From contig CM076848.1 of NCBI GenBank assembly GCA_039519185.1, forward strand, positions 35,638,849 to 35,702,848: 64,000 nucleotides of DNA, given 5' to 3'. The DNA comes from Astragalus membranaceus (lineage: Eukaryota > Streptophyta > Magnoliopsida > Fabales > Fabaceae). Both the position numbers and the translations under genes were made by a program. Below are positions 34,991 to 45,589 of this stretch, piece by piece; the stretch's first letter is position 1, and the number at the start of each line of letters is the position of its first letter. The notes under the pieces were generated by a model that worked only from the letters and a program-made list of their open reading frames with translations, made no database searches and was not told the DNA's origin.

Positions 34991-36516
34991 ACAAACGAGA
35001 AGAGAAAGAAAGTCCTCTCTGTCGCGGGTCCCACTTCCCTTCCTTTTTGTTCATTATTCATAATTATTATTCATAATAAAATCGTAATTATTCATTATAT
35101 TAAATCTTATCTGCTCTCAACTTGATTTGGTCAAAAGAAAAAACAGGGAAAAAATTCAATTAAATTTAAATATTTCTTATAGTTTAATTTACGTACACAT
35201 GCATGCTGTGTATAGTCTTTTATAGTGGAGGATCCGAATTTTTATCGGGTGGGGTAAAAATTAAATGTTTACTTAAAAAATATTATACATGTTTTAAAAA
35301 TAAATAAGTTTACACAAAAAAAATAAAAACCGGGAAATCTAAACCCTAATTGATAAAAATAGTAGTTAGACTTAGCGGGTAGCAAATAAGCTAGTTTATG
35401 GTAGATAAATTGATAGTAGATAGCGTGTAAGCTAACAGATTAATTTAAAGTATTTGGTAAAATTTATGGTTTAACTAGCTTATAAATATAAAAAGACAGA
35501 AAGGGATATTTGTAATTAATACTTAAAAATGAGAGAGAGAGTAGTCATTTAACGAATGATAAAAGAGAAAATTAATAAAATTACAAGGATAAACACTAAA
35601 GAAAAATGAAATTGTATAAGCTATTATAAACTCATACACTTCTTCCACTAGCATTTGGAAAATTGCTAGTATTACCAAACACTTACCATTAGTTTATTCG
35701 TTATAAGCTATCCACCATAAGCTATCAACTTAACCGTTAATTGTTAGGTGTTGCCAACCAGAGTCATAACATGTTTCATGTTACTCTGTGTATTTAATTT
35801 TAGAGAAGTATAAAAGGATAAAATTAGTATCAATTTATTCTCTCTTTTTTATTTTATATAACTTTACATTCAATTTAAGAAAATCATCTTCATGAGGGCG
35901 ACACCCAAGTTTTTATGGGGGAAAAATAAAATTTATTAAGGATGTTCTAACAAAAGTAATTTAATTGGTGGGGGCAATTGCCCTCGTTATATATAAAGTG
36001 AATCCCCGCCTTGGTCTTTTCCAATTACAACCAATAACAATTCATTAAATAATTGACACATAAGGTAGTTATCAATTGACTAACTTCTTTTTAATTACGT
36101 GTCAACTTATAATTGGTAGATAATGTAAAACGCTTATACATCTATTGGTATATAAATTAAATCCTATCAACTTTTCACCATTGTGGTTAAAAAAATTATA
36201 ATTTCATACGGTTTCCTATTTTTTTCATCCTCTTTTGGATAAAAATCTATTCATCTTTACTATATATAGTCTATAGTAAATTATAATTTGTACCTTTTTT
36301 AGTCTCTCAACAAAGACGAAAGCACATATATTTTACAAGAAATATAAAAACTAATAAAGTTTAAAATTTATTCAACAAATTATCTTTAACTTGAAAACGA
36401 TATTTATATTAATGGAATAAACAATACCATATAACTTCACGAAATCTCCAAACCCAAGCTATTTTATTCCTAATGCGTTTTCAAAAAATAATATTCACCA
36501 AAATGTGCACTATTAG
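34991..36516. other. Intergenic AT-rich, no gene seen
   Basis: There is an imperfect palindromic stretch (AGCTTATGGTGGATAGCTTAT-like motifs in both orientations) around 35370-35750 that may be a decayed MITE with undefined ends. A GGGGGCAATTGCCC dyad lies near 35970. Confidence 0.45.
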
Positions 36517-36530
36517 AGAGAACAAGAGTA

Positions 36531-36673
36531 ACCTAAGGCCTAGCTCAACTGGCAAATGCCGATATTGTTAGGCTAGATGTTATGTCTCGGGTTCGAACCC
36601 GAGACCTCACAGTTGAGTGTGTGAGTTTCAGGCGGCATTTATCACTCCATCTAGAACAAATTAAAAAAAAAAA
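36531..36673 (+). mobile_element. tRNA-derived SINE, 143 bp
   Basis: It has an A-box-like CTAGCTCAACTGGCAAATG, a B-box GGGTTCGAACCC and an A-rich tail. A 14-bp target duplication AGAGAACAARAGTA (one mismatch) flanks it at 36517-36530 and 36674-36687. Confidence 0.87.
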
Positions 36674-36805
36674 AGAGAACAAAAGTACAAACTTTGCGCT
36701 AAAGCAATTATTTGTCAATTAAGGAGATTAGTTTCAAATTAGTATTTGTGACGATACGCAAATTAAAAATCAAATAACACTTATATATATATATAATTTA
36801 TTATT

Positions 36806-36920
36806 GTATTATTGGTGTGCAGTATCTATCGACAAAACTAATCTCTTAATAGAGTTTTTGTCTCATCAAAGTGGGATCAAAACCCACTTACTACTAGGAC
36901 TAATCTTGTGGGTAAATTAC
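36806..36920 (-). repeat. SINE family A 3' fragment, minus strand
   Basis: Reverse complement holds GATTAGTTTTGTCGA...ACTGCACACCAATAA, matching the 3' part of the SINE split at 52936-55886. It is diverged and truncated. Confidence 0.5.
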
Positions 36921-36923
36921 ATT

Positions 36924-36926
<3 letters not shown>

Positions 36927-36966
<40 letters not shown>
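36927..36966. repeat. (AAT)n microsatellite
   Basis: About 13 uninterrupted ATA/AAT units. Confidence 0.95.
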
Positions 36967-36967
<1 letters not shown>

Positions 36968-37267
36968 TAATTTCTCTAATGTTTTCGGAAACAAAAAACT
37001 AGTCTTAATCTCAAAAATAAAAGTTCCTTTAACAATTCATGGTTGATATTTGTGCATTACATTTTCAAGGAGTTAAACAAAGTTCGGCTCCAATTTGTTT
37101 TATTATATATGGGGATAACACCTGAATACTAGCCGAATTCGTCCTTTTAAATGAAATGTGTTAACCACTCGCACTCAAATTTAAAGTTATTTGTGTATCA
37201 CATTTAGTACAAATAACTTAACAAAGATAAAGTAAGATAATAATTATATTGAGAAGTTGAATTCAAA

Positions 37268-37429
37268 GTGAAATTATTGATGTGCAATATCTGCTGACTT
37301 TGCTGGTAACTAATATACGCCAGGAAATCTACCACGTGTTTACTTGGTTTTGCGAGCCCGTGTGGTTTTCCCTCTCAATAGGGCCTTTGTCACACCCAGT
37401 ACTCGAACTCGAGACCTTAAAACGATATC
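37268..37429 (-). mobile_element. SINE family A, minus strand, split by the copia element
   Basis: Reverse complement reads AAGGTCTCGAGTTCGAGTACTGGGTGTG (B-box core), GAGAGGGAAAACCACACGGG, then CACGTGG...GGCGTATATTAGTTACC and GCACATCAATAA. This is collinear with the SINE at 52936-55886. The few bases right of the copia element (ATATCCAAACC) continue its head. The copia target duplication ATATC is therefore SINE sequence. Confidence 0.7.
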
Positions 37430-37637
37430 TAATAGAGAGTATAAAGGTTGACCCTCCTAAGTCAAACACAAACACACACGGAACCAATGAGAGTGAGTGA
37501 TATAGCACAGCTGGTAACAAACTGGCTGACGTGTCAGCCATTCATTGGCTCTTCTAGATCTAACACTCTCATATATAAATCAGTTGTAACAGAATGAACA
37601 TTTTCAATGAAACAGTTTTACACTTTACATTCTATTA
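37430..37637 (+). repeat. 5' LTR of the copia element
   Basis: 208 bp. It holds a TATA-like ATATATAAATC at about 37570 that probably drives transcription, and is identical to 42088-42295. Confidence 0.95.
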
Positions 37638-37721
37638 TGGTATCATTCGCTGGAACCGTTCCTTCGCCGTAATCTCGCTTCCGTTCACCGTTCCTTGTTC
37701 CTTCTTCTGTGAAGTTTATCC

Positions 37722-40700
37722 ATGGCGACAACGCCGGAATCTTCACCTGATGACTCGGTGACTTCAATTTTCACCGGAGGTGCTATTGGCTCTGCTAAAT
37801 CACACTTCACGGCGGCGCCAAAGCTATCAATCAAATTGGATGATAAGAATTTCCTTCTCTGGAATCAACAGGTGGAAGGAGTCGTTATCACACACAAGCT
37901 TCATCGATTGCTTGTGAATCCAACGATACCGCAGCAATACAACTCTGAAGCGGATCGTCTTGCTAAGAAAGATTCTGCAGAATATGAGAAATGGCTTATT
38001 CAGGACCAAATGTTGTTCACCTGGCTCCTGTCAACGCTATCGGAATCGGTACTACCGCGTGTCCTTAGTTGTCGTCACTCCTTTCAGGTTTGGGACAAAA
38101 TTCATAAACATTACTACTCACACCTCAAGGCAAAGGTACGTCAACTCCGATCTGAGCTCAAGAACACGAAGAAAGGTACACGAACAATCTCTGAATACAT
38201 TACGAAAATTCACACCCTGGCGGACTCTCTTTCTGCAATTGGTGAAAATATCCAGGACCAGGACTTAATTGATATCATTTTAGATGGTTTACCAGAAGAA
38301 TATAATGCCTTTGTTATGATGATTTATGGTAAAACTGACTCTCCTGGTATTTCTGAGATTGAATCCTTACTGCTGGTTCAGGAAACTCAATTAGATAAGT
38401 TTAGACAAGAATTGATCACTTCCACAGTCTCTGCTAATGTTACACACACCACCAAGTCCAAGGGCCATGAATCTGTTAACAATTCTCAGAGTTCTAATGC
38501 TGGCTATGGCTCCTATGGTTACAACAATCGTGGTCGTGGACGTTACAATCGTGGCAGAGGCCGCGGGCGTGGCCGTGGACCACCTCCATCTGGTTCTCGC
38601 CCTACTTGTCAGTTGTGTAATCGTGTTGGTCACAGAGTTGTTGATTGCTGGTTCAGATTTGATGAGTCCTTTGTACCACCAGCCTCTGTTTCCAATGCTG
38701 CTAACAATGCTGCTGATGCCTCTAATACTGTGACCTCTGCAGAAACCGGTGAAACTGGTACTGCACAAGCTGAGGCACTCATTGCCTCTACTTCAGGTAA
38801 TACCGAAGCTATCCTTGATGATCTTACTCTTCCTGAGGGCCTTGATTCTGAGGCATATTGGGGGGACACAGGTGCGTCGCATCACTTCACAACTGAGTCT
38901 GAACACTTGGAACACAGCACTCCTTACACAGGCAGCACAAAAGTTCAAGTGGGAAATGGCAATCGTCTTCCCATTAGAGCAATTGGCTCCTCACGTATCT
39001 ACTCACCTTTGTCACCTAAAACAACTTTAGCACTCAAGAACATTTTGCTTGTACCTTCCCTCACAAGGAACTTGCTGTCAATCTCACAATTTGCAAAAGA
39101 TAACCGTGCTTGTTTCAAGTTTAATGCTACTAACTGTCTTGCCAAATCTCAGGTATCTAAGAAACCACTTATTGGAGGTCAACTTGATGCTGGTGGCCTC
39201 TACAGATTCAGTCCTTTTCGGTTTGCTCATCTATCAAGACTCAAGACAGGCACACATCCTTGTATCAGCTCGGCACTACCCTCAGATAGTAGATGTCTCT
39301 CTGCAACTGTCCTTCCTGCTGCTGCAAATTTTGCTCTATGGCATAGACGACTTGGTCATGCTAATTCCACTGCAATTCAAACTGTGTTAAAGCTGTGTAA
39401 TAAATCTGTGCCTCGTACTTTAACTGTTGATTTTTGTAATGCATGTTGTTTGGGTAAATCACGTCGTTTGTATGCTCCACCATCACTTACACAACACAAA
39501 GCACCATTTGAGCTTGTGCATACAGATCTTTGGGGACCTTCCTCTGAGCCTTCACATCAGGGCTATCTGTACTACATTGCTTTCGTGGATGCATACACAC
39601 GCTTCACTTGGATCTACTTTCTCAAGGCTAAATCTGAAGCCTTAACTGCTTTTACACAGTTTCAAAAACTGGTAAACACACAGTTTGCTGGTGCTATTAA
39701 GAGTGTGCAATCTGATTTTGGAGGTGAGTTTAGGCCATTCACCAAACTGCTCACTGATTTGGGAATTGTGCACAGACTCACTTGCCCACACACTTCTCAC
39801 CAAAATGGTGTGGTTGAACGAAAACATCGTCACATTGTTGAAATGGGTCTCACAATGTTAGCTCAAGCCTCCCTACCACTCTCTTATTGGGATCACAGTT
39901 TTACAAATGCCGTGCACTTAATTAACAGACTACCCACAGTGGCTCTCACTTCTCATAGTTCACCATATCATGCGCTTCATAATGAGCTGCCCAAGTACTC
40001 CACTCTTCGTACGTTTGGATGCTTATGCTTTCCTCATATCAGACCCTACAACCAACACAAGTTGCAGCATCGCAGTACACCATGCATCAATTTGGGAATT
40101 TCTCCAATGCATAGAGGGTATAAGTGTCTTAGCCAAGAAGGTCGTGTCTACATCTCAAAAGATGTTATTTTTGATGAAGCTACGTTTCCTTATCCCTCCT
40201 TCTTTGCTAATCCAGTAGACACCCCTAAACCTCCGTCCTCACAAAACCCATCCTTAGTATTACCTATTAATATTTCCACTACTCCAGTTGCAACTTCTCC
40301 CCCTGCTGCATCTAATGTCGCAGATACCTCTACTGGTACAGCAGATTCATCCACTGGTTTAGCTGCCTTTTCTACTGATGTCGGTTTGTCTACTGGTGCA
40401 GCAGACACCAATCCTCCACTTACTGAACAAACTGCTCCTCCAGTTTCTACTAATAATCACCCTATGGTAACGAGATCAAAAACTGGTAATCTAAAGCCTC
40501 GCGTTCTCTTAACTGCCACTGAACCCACCACTGTCAAGCAAGCATTGACAGACCCCAAATGGTTTGAGGCCATGCAGCAAGAGTATCGTGCATTGGTTGC
40601 TAATGGTACGTGGGATCTCACCTCTCTGCCCTCTCACCGAAAACCCATTGGGTGTAAATGGGTGTTTCGTATCAAAGAGAATGCTGATGGAACAATTAAC

Positions 40701-42158
40701 AAATATAAAGCATGCCTAGTTGCAAAGGGTTATAGTCAGCTACCGGGTCAGGATTTTGGAGAGACCTTCTCTCCCGTTGTGAAACCTGTCACAATTCGCG
40801 TGCTTCTAACTCTTGCTTTAACACACAAGTGGCATATCGAGCAGATTGACGTGAATAATGCGTTCCTTAATGGACATGTTGAAGAGGAAATTTATATGAC
40901 CCAACCTCCCGGCTTCGTGTCTGTTGACAGGACTCAGGTTTGCCGTCTCAAACGCTCTCTATATGGCCTTAAACAGGCTCCCCGTGCCTGGTACGAACGC
41001 CTAAACCAAGCACTAGTTCACTTTGGTTTTCACCCGAGTCGCTGTGATCCTTCTCTCTTTGTTTACAAGGGCAAAGGAGTTCATTTATATGTGTTAGTAT
41101 ATGTAGATGACATCTTACTCATTGGCTCAAATCCCTCTATTGTTCATGATCTTCTAACAAAGCTTCACAGTACCTTTGCACTAAAGAAACTTGGCTATCC
41201 TAAGTACTTTCTCGGTGTTGAAGTTCAACATTTATCTTCTGGTGATATGCTGCTCACTCAAGCTAAGTACATTCGGGATCTTCTTGCTCGAGCCAACATG
41301 CGCAATTGTAATGGCCTTGCCACTCCTATGGTCTCTACTGTCAAACTAAGCAAGCAAGGTCATGATGTTCTCACTGAACCGCAACAATCTCATTATCGCT
41401 CCATTGTTGGTGCGCTACAATATGTGACTCTAACTCGCCCTGATATTGCTTATAGTGTCAACAAAGTGTGTCAATTCCTCTCTAATCCTCTAGAGTCTCA
41501 CTGGCGCTCGGTTAAGCGTATTTTGCGTTACTTGGCAGGCACTCAACATCATGGCTTACTGTTGAAACCGGCAACCCGTGATGCTCCTCTTTCACTTCGT
41601 GCCTACAGCGACTCCGATTGGGCGAGTGATGTTGATGACAGGCGCTCTACCTCTGGCTCGTGCATATTCCTTGGACCGAATCTGGTGTCGTGGAGTTCTA
41701 AGAAACAAACGCTCGTAGCTCGTTCTAGTGCCGAAGCGGAGTATCGCGCCATGGCTAATGCTACCTACGAGTTGCTATGGCTTCAGTCATTGCTCACTGA
41801 GCTTGGTGTTCAGTTCCATGTGCCCACTCTTCTATGTGACAACTTGAGTGCTGTTTCAATGGCACATAATCCCGTTCTTCATGCACGAACGAAACACCTT
41901 GAACTTGACATTCATTTTGTTAGAGAAAAAGTGCTTGCCAAAACAATGATTGTGCAACATGTTCCTGCAAGTGCCCAGCTGGCTGATGCATTGACGAAAC
42001 CCCTTCCAACTACTGCATTCTGTAACCTTCGTGTCAAGCTCAAGGTTGCCTCCTCTCAAGTCACCAACCTTGCCCTTGAAGGGGGAGTAATAGAGAGTAT
42101 AAAGGTTGACCCTCCTAAGTCAAACACAAACACACACGGAACCAATGAGAGTGAGTGA
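37722..42158 (+). CDS. Copia gag-pol polyprotein, 1478 residues, intact
   Basis: One frame encodes the whole element. Gag has a UBN2/DUF4219-type N-terminus (KLSIKLDDKNFLLWNQQVEG). An RG-rich stretch and a CCHC knuckle (CQLCNRVGH, about residue 295) follow. Next come the protease with active site DTGASHH (about 381), the gag-pre-integrase motif LWHRRLGHAN, and the integrase core (HTDLWGP, about 600, with downstream DFGGEF and HQNGVVERKH). Reverse transcriptase has YVDDILLIG at about 1125. RNase H has SDSDWASD (about 1294) and the closing ARTKHLELDIHF. The order PR-INT-RT-RH is that of Ty1-copia. The last 23 or so residues and the stop lie inside the 3' LTR, which is unusual. The frame looks undamaged, so the element may be autonomous. 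Confidence 0.96.
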   Translation: MATTPESSPDDSVTSIFTGGAIGSAKSHFTAAPKLSIKLDDKNFLLWNQQVEGVVITHKLHRLLVNPTIPQQYNSEADRLAKKDSAEYEKWLIQDQMLFTWLLSTLSESVLPRVLSCRHSFQVWDKIHKHYYSHLKAKVRQLRSELKNTKKGTRTISEYITKIHTLADSLSAIGENIQDQDLIDIILDGLPEEYNAFVMMIYGKTDSPGISEIESLLLVQETQLDKFRQELITSTVSANVTHTTKSKGHESVNNSQSSNAGYGSYGYNNRGRGRYNRGRGRGRGRGPPPSGSRPTCQLCNRVGHRVVDCWFRFDESFVPPASVSNAANNAADASNTVTSAETGETGTAQAEALIASTSGNTEAILDDLTLPEGLDSEAYWGDTGASHHFTTESEHLEHSTPYTGSTKVQVGNGNRLPIRAIGSSRIYSPLSPKTTLALKNILLVPSLTRNLLSISQFAKDNRACFKFNATNCLAKSQVSKKPLIGGQLDAGGLYRFSPFRFAHLSRLKTGTHPCISSALPSDSRCLSATVLPAAANFALWHRRLGHANSTAIQTVLKLCNKSVPRTLTVDFCNACCLGKSRRLYAPPSLTQHKAPFELVHTDLWGPSSEPSHQGYLYYIAFVDAYTRFTWIYFLKAKSEALTAFTQFQKLVNTQFAGAIKSVQSDFGGEFRPFTKLLTDLGIVHRLTCPHTSHQNGVVERKHRHIVEMGLTMLAQASLPLSYWDHSFTNAVHLINRLPTVALTSHSSPYHALHNELPKYSTLRTFGCLCFPHIRPYNQHKLQHRSTPCINLGISPMHRGYKCLSQEGRVYISKDVIFDEATFPYPSFFANPVDTPKPPSSQNPSLVLPINISTTPVATSPPAASNVADTSTGTADSSTGLAAFSTDVGLSTGAADTNPPLTEQTAPPVSTNNHPMVTRSKTGNLKPRVLLTATEPTTVKQALTDPKWFEAMQQEYRALVANGTWDLTSLPSHRKPIGCKWVFRIKENADGTINKYKACLVAKGYSQLPGQDFGETFSPVVKPVTIRVLLTLALTHKWHIEQIDVNNAFLNGHVEEEIYMTQPPGFVSVDRTQVCRLKRSLYGLKQAPRAWYERLNQALVHFGFHPSRCDPSLFVYKGKGVHLYVLVYVDDILLIGSNPSIVHDLLTKLHSTFALKKLGYPKYFLGVEVQHLSSGDMLLTQAKYIRDLLARANMRNCNGLATPMVSTVKLSKQGHDVLTEPQQSHYRSIVGALQYVTLTRPDIAYSVNKVCQFLSNPLESHWRSVKRILRYLAGTQHHGLLLKPATRDAPLSLRAYSDSDWASDVDDRRSTSGSCIFLGPNLVSWSSKKQTLVARSSAEAEYRAMANATYELLWLQSLLTELGVQFHVPTLLCDNLSAVSMAHNPVLHARTKHLELDIHFVREKVLAKTMIVQHVPASAQLADALTKPLPTTAFCNLRVKLKVASSQVTNLALEGGVIESIKVDPPKSNTNTHGTNESE

Positions 42159-42295
42159 TATAGCACAGCTGGTAACAAACTGGCTGACGTGTCAGCCATT
42201 CATTGGCTCTTCTAGATCTAACACTCTCATATATAAATCAGTTGTAACAGAATGAACATTTTCAATGAAACAGTTTTACACTTTACATTCTATTA
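42088..42295 (+). repeat. 3' LTR of the copia element
   Basis: Identical to the 5' LTR. It also carries the C-terminal end and stop of the polyprotein frame (42156-42158). Confidence 0.95.
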
Positions 42296-42304
42296 ATATC
42301 CAAA

Positions 42305-42475
42305 CCTTTTGGGTGTAAAACGAGTATCCTCCGCACGTAACTGCAGAGACTAATCTCTCGAGCTGGATAAGACTACAATGGGCGGCAAAGTTATCCCTCC
42401 AGAGTTTTAACATTGTTCTCAAGGCTAGATTCGAACGCAGAACCTTGGTTAAACACTTTTACATTTTTCAAATGA
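42305..42475 (-). repeat. SINE family B, diverged, minus strand
   Basis: Reverse complement reads TTAACCAAGGTTCTGCGTTC, GTTAAAACTCTGG, then GAGATTAGTCTCTGC and GCGGAGGATA. It is collinear with the SINE at 5850-6040. It lies directly next to the family A SINE hit by the copia element. No target duplication is visible. Confidence 0.65.
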
Positions 42476-44061
42476 GATCCAAACCTAATTAATTACTTCC
42501 CGGATCGATCCTTATATTAATACAAATTGTATTAACTATTCAAACTTAGCTCCGCTGTTAAGTTGGATAAAATATAAAATATTATTTATAGAAGACAAAA
42601 ACAAAGGATGGATCTTTGTTTGTAAAAAAAACAAAGGATGGAACATTTTAAATTTCGATCATATATTTTTTCTTCTAATATCAATTTTGACTCTAAAACT
42701 GGTATATTGGCATTCGGACAAATCAAAGGAAATAGGGAAATATAAGAGAATTTATATAGTTTTTCGTTTGTTTCTGAAGCTTCCTTTTATCTTTTTCATT
42801 GCATCAGCTCAACTTGCTATGTTGATGCTAAAATCAGTGTTTTAAAAATTGAAACAACAGAGCAGTTTAACCGATTAAACGATGAACCAACACCGTCTAT
42901 ATGGTCCGGTCATTTCAGCAGTTCGACAATAGTTCCATCCGTGTTCGAGCGATCTAAAATAGTTGAACCATAACTCGGAAGTCTCACCAGTTTGATGTCT
43001 GGTCCGACTTTCAAAATATTTATTTAAAAATTCAATCAAGCTAGACATTTCTTTTCAGATATATGTGTTGGTGTTGAACCAATTTGCTCAAATAACAAGC
43101 TTAAATAGCTAATTACAAAATGGCATCAAGGAATTTTCATCCTTGAACGTATTTATTGACTATTCAAAAATGGGCCTTATTAGATACACCTCCCTTTTTT
43201 GTAGCATACATCCCTATTAATTAATATAATTATGGAACAATGCCGCAATATGTGTGTCTAGAAAAGTTGTTTATGTTAACACACCCCAACAATATATTAG
43301 TGTTAACCCACAAATCAACGGAAGTCAAAAAATGAATGACGGATTGCACTAACACTTTGAACGGTTGAAATTACATTGACGTTGTGGACGATTGAGATCG
43401 CACCAACACTTGCATAACTAAAAATCATCTTAGAGACCCCAACTCACGGTTCATTCACTCACTCGCATCTGCTATAAAACAGAGTTTTAAACTTGTCTGT
43501 TACCATCGCCAAATTACAATAGTTAAAGGGATCACATCCAACTATGAGGTTCCTACAAAATTTAGAGTAAATGAATGCATTAAAGAAAACAAGTTCATGG
43601 TATAGTGAGAGCTGGATGTAAATTTAGAGTAAATGAATGCATTAAAAGGATGGTTGATATCCATTATCAAATTTTTATATATATGGGACATCATACTGTT
43701 GAATATGGAGCTCTATGAAAAAAGATGTTATCCATTTTCACCAAATACATTAGCCTAGGGTTGCTGGAGTTATACCTTGATCTAATCAGATCCAATGAGG
43801 CGATTATCACTTACTTGAGAAAACCAAAGTTTGTCGACAAAGTCATCGTCGGTATGATTGAACTAGGGTCATAACCAATTCAAATGACCATACCATCATG
43901 AGCTTAAGACAAGCCTAATATGTATTTTTTTTAAGTTTTTTGTATTTTAAATATGTTTAAGTATGTTGTATTTTTATGTTTGTTTAATTTTTAATGTTTT
44001 AAATGTTGAGAGTGTTTTTGGTCCAAAAAAATGTTGAGAGTGTTTTGGTTACGAAATATTA
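42476..44061. other. Intergenic, no gene seen
   Basis: AT-rich, no supported coding sequence. A direct repeat of ATTTAGAGTAAATGAATGCATT occurs at about 43560 and 43621. Confidence 0.55.
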
Positions 44062-44063
44062 TA

Positions 44064-44176
44064 CTCCCTCCGTAACATATTATAAACACAAGTGAGTCAA
44101 CAGGAGTTGATGTATTTGGTTAAAAATGATCAAATACATCAACTTTCGTTAACTCTGTTTATAATGTGTTACGGAG
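44064..44176. mobile_element. Short Stowaway-type MITE, 113 bp
   Basis: Ends CTCCCTCCGTAACATATTAT and inverted CTCCGTAACACATTATAAAC, flanked by TA. The inner arms are also complementary (GTTGATGTATTTG with CAAATACATCAAC), so the whole element folds as a hairpin. Confidence 0.85.
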
Positions 44177-44699
44177 TAGAATATGCATAAAGCATAACTA
44201 ATTACAAGACCACTAAGGGGCTAACATGAGACCCTTCTTCTTTCATGATTCTAAAGCCAAAATGTTTAAGTGGCTCAAGTTTGGAATGATCCGATATCTC
44301 TAATAGCCAATCTTCCTTGACATATCACGCTTTGAATTCTCTCGTGCGTTTTTTAATCACCTTCAATAGTTTCTGCTGTCGTATAGTTAAAATATTATTA
44401 ATAATTAATAATGAAATAACAAATTTGTCGTAAAACATTGATGTTACAAAATAACATACATCGCTTACCTCTCTCACCATACACGAGCTACCGTTTAGTC
44501 CCAAAACAAGTGGACGAAAGATATATCGTTTGGCCTCGGGAAAATGTTTCATTCACTACTTGACCTATGCATGTGGATACAATGGGTGTGGTATCTGAAT
44601 CTCCCAAAACTATGGTGGTTAGGGGTGTGCATGGTACAAAATCCATACCACACCACACCATACATCTTTCAAATCCAGTTCTGGTTTACCATTTTTTAA

Positions 44700-44915
44700 A
44701 AACCGGTTTACATTTTCAAAACCGGTTCGGAACCGGTTCAAAGCTGGTTCGCGCTGGAAACCAGTTTACCTTTCTAAAACCGGTTTTCACCTTCAGGAAA
44801 CGGTTTACTGGTTTTGAAAACTGATTTTTGCTACCAAAAAACGGTTTATCAGTTTTAAAAAACGGTTTTTGCTTCCAAAAACCGGTTTTTACTACCAAAA
44901 ATCAGTTTTTTTGTG
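44700..44915. repeat. CCGGTT-type subterminal repeat cluster of the hAT element
   Basis: Repeated AAAACCGGTTT, AAAACGGTTT and AAATCAGTTT variants in both orientations, spaced 10-25 bp. Confidence 0.8.
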
Positions 44916-45406
44916 CCAAGAAAATAAGCATCCTGTTAAATCATTTTCTGATGCACATTACTGTCATACAGGAATTATTGATCAAGAAGGACTACACATC
45001 CAACTAGAAAATAACCACATTTCAATAAATCCGATCATTTCAAAAGGTTAACTATCGAACCAATTGGTAATATACATTCAACAATCTGTATAAACAATGA
45101 GCATTGAGCAATGTTCAAACAAATTATAATAAAAAACCATGAATAATCTCTGCAAATTATAATAAAATGAATCAGAATTTCATGGCAAGAACACTCTAGA
45201 ATCTCCAATTTTCTTTGTCTAATATGTGGTCAGAATTTGGCAGCAGCTCTTTGTCAGGTGATCTGTAGTAAATAAAAAGAATATGAGCAATTCTGAACAG
45301 ATTCAAAGTAATGATATGTCCTAGTCTATAACTGATGTAAAGAAAAAGAGTATGGTCAGAATTTGGTCACAATTAAGAAAAGAAGCATGAGTAAATTAAG
45401 GTGCAG

Positions 45407-45589
45407 TTGTATCATTCAATGATGTTTTCTTTTTCTTCCAGCAACATAAAAAGACATAAATCAGTTACTTGAAACAGCAACTTTAACCACATTATTTAAA
45501 TCAGAAAGATCTCTAGAATGAACCCACAGTTGAACTTGTATCATTCAATGATGTTTTCTTTTTCTTCCAGCAACATAAAAAGACATAAA
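45407..45589. repeat. 54-bp direct repeat inside the hAT element
   Basis: 45407-45460 and 45536-45589 are identical as read, 129 bp apart (start TTGTATCATTCAATGATG). They mark a recent internal duplication. Confidence 0.9.

Larger units (their letters stand above)
37430..42295 (+). mobile_element. Ty1-copia LTR retrotransposon, complete and young
   Basis: Two 208-bp LTRs (37430-37637 and 42088-42295) appear identical base for base. A perfect 5-bp target duplication ATATC lies at 37425-37429 and 42296-42300. A primer-binding site starting TGGTATCA begins directly after the 5' LTR at 37638, and a polypurine tract GAAGGGGGAG ends at the 3' LTR. A single open frame covers gag to RNase H. Identical LTRs imply a recent insertion. 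The LTRs start TAATAG and end CTATTA, not the usual TG...CA. Confidence 0.97.
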
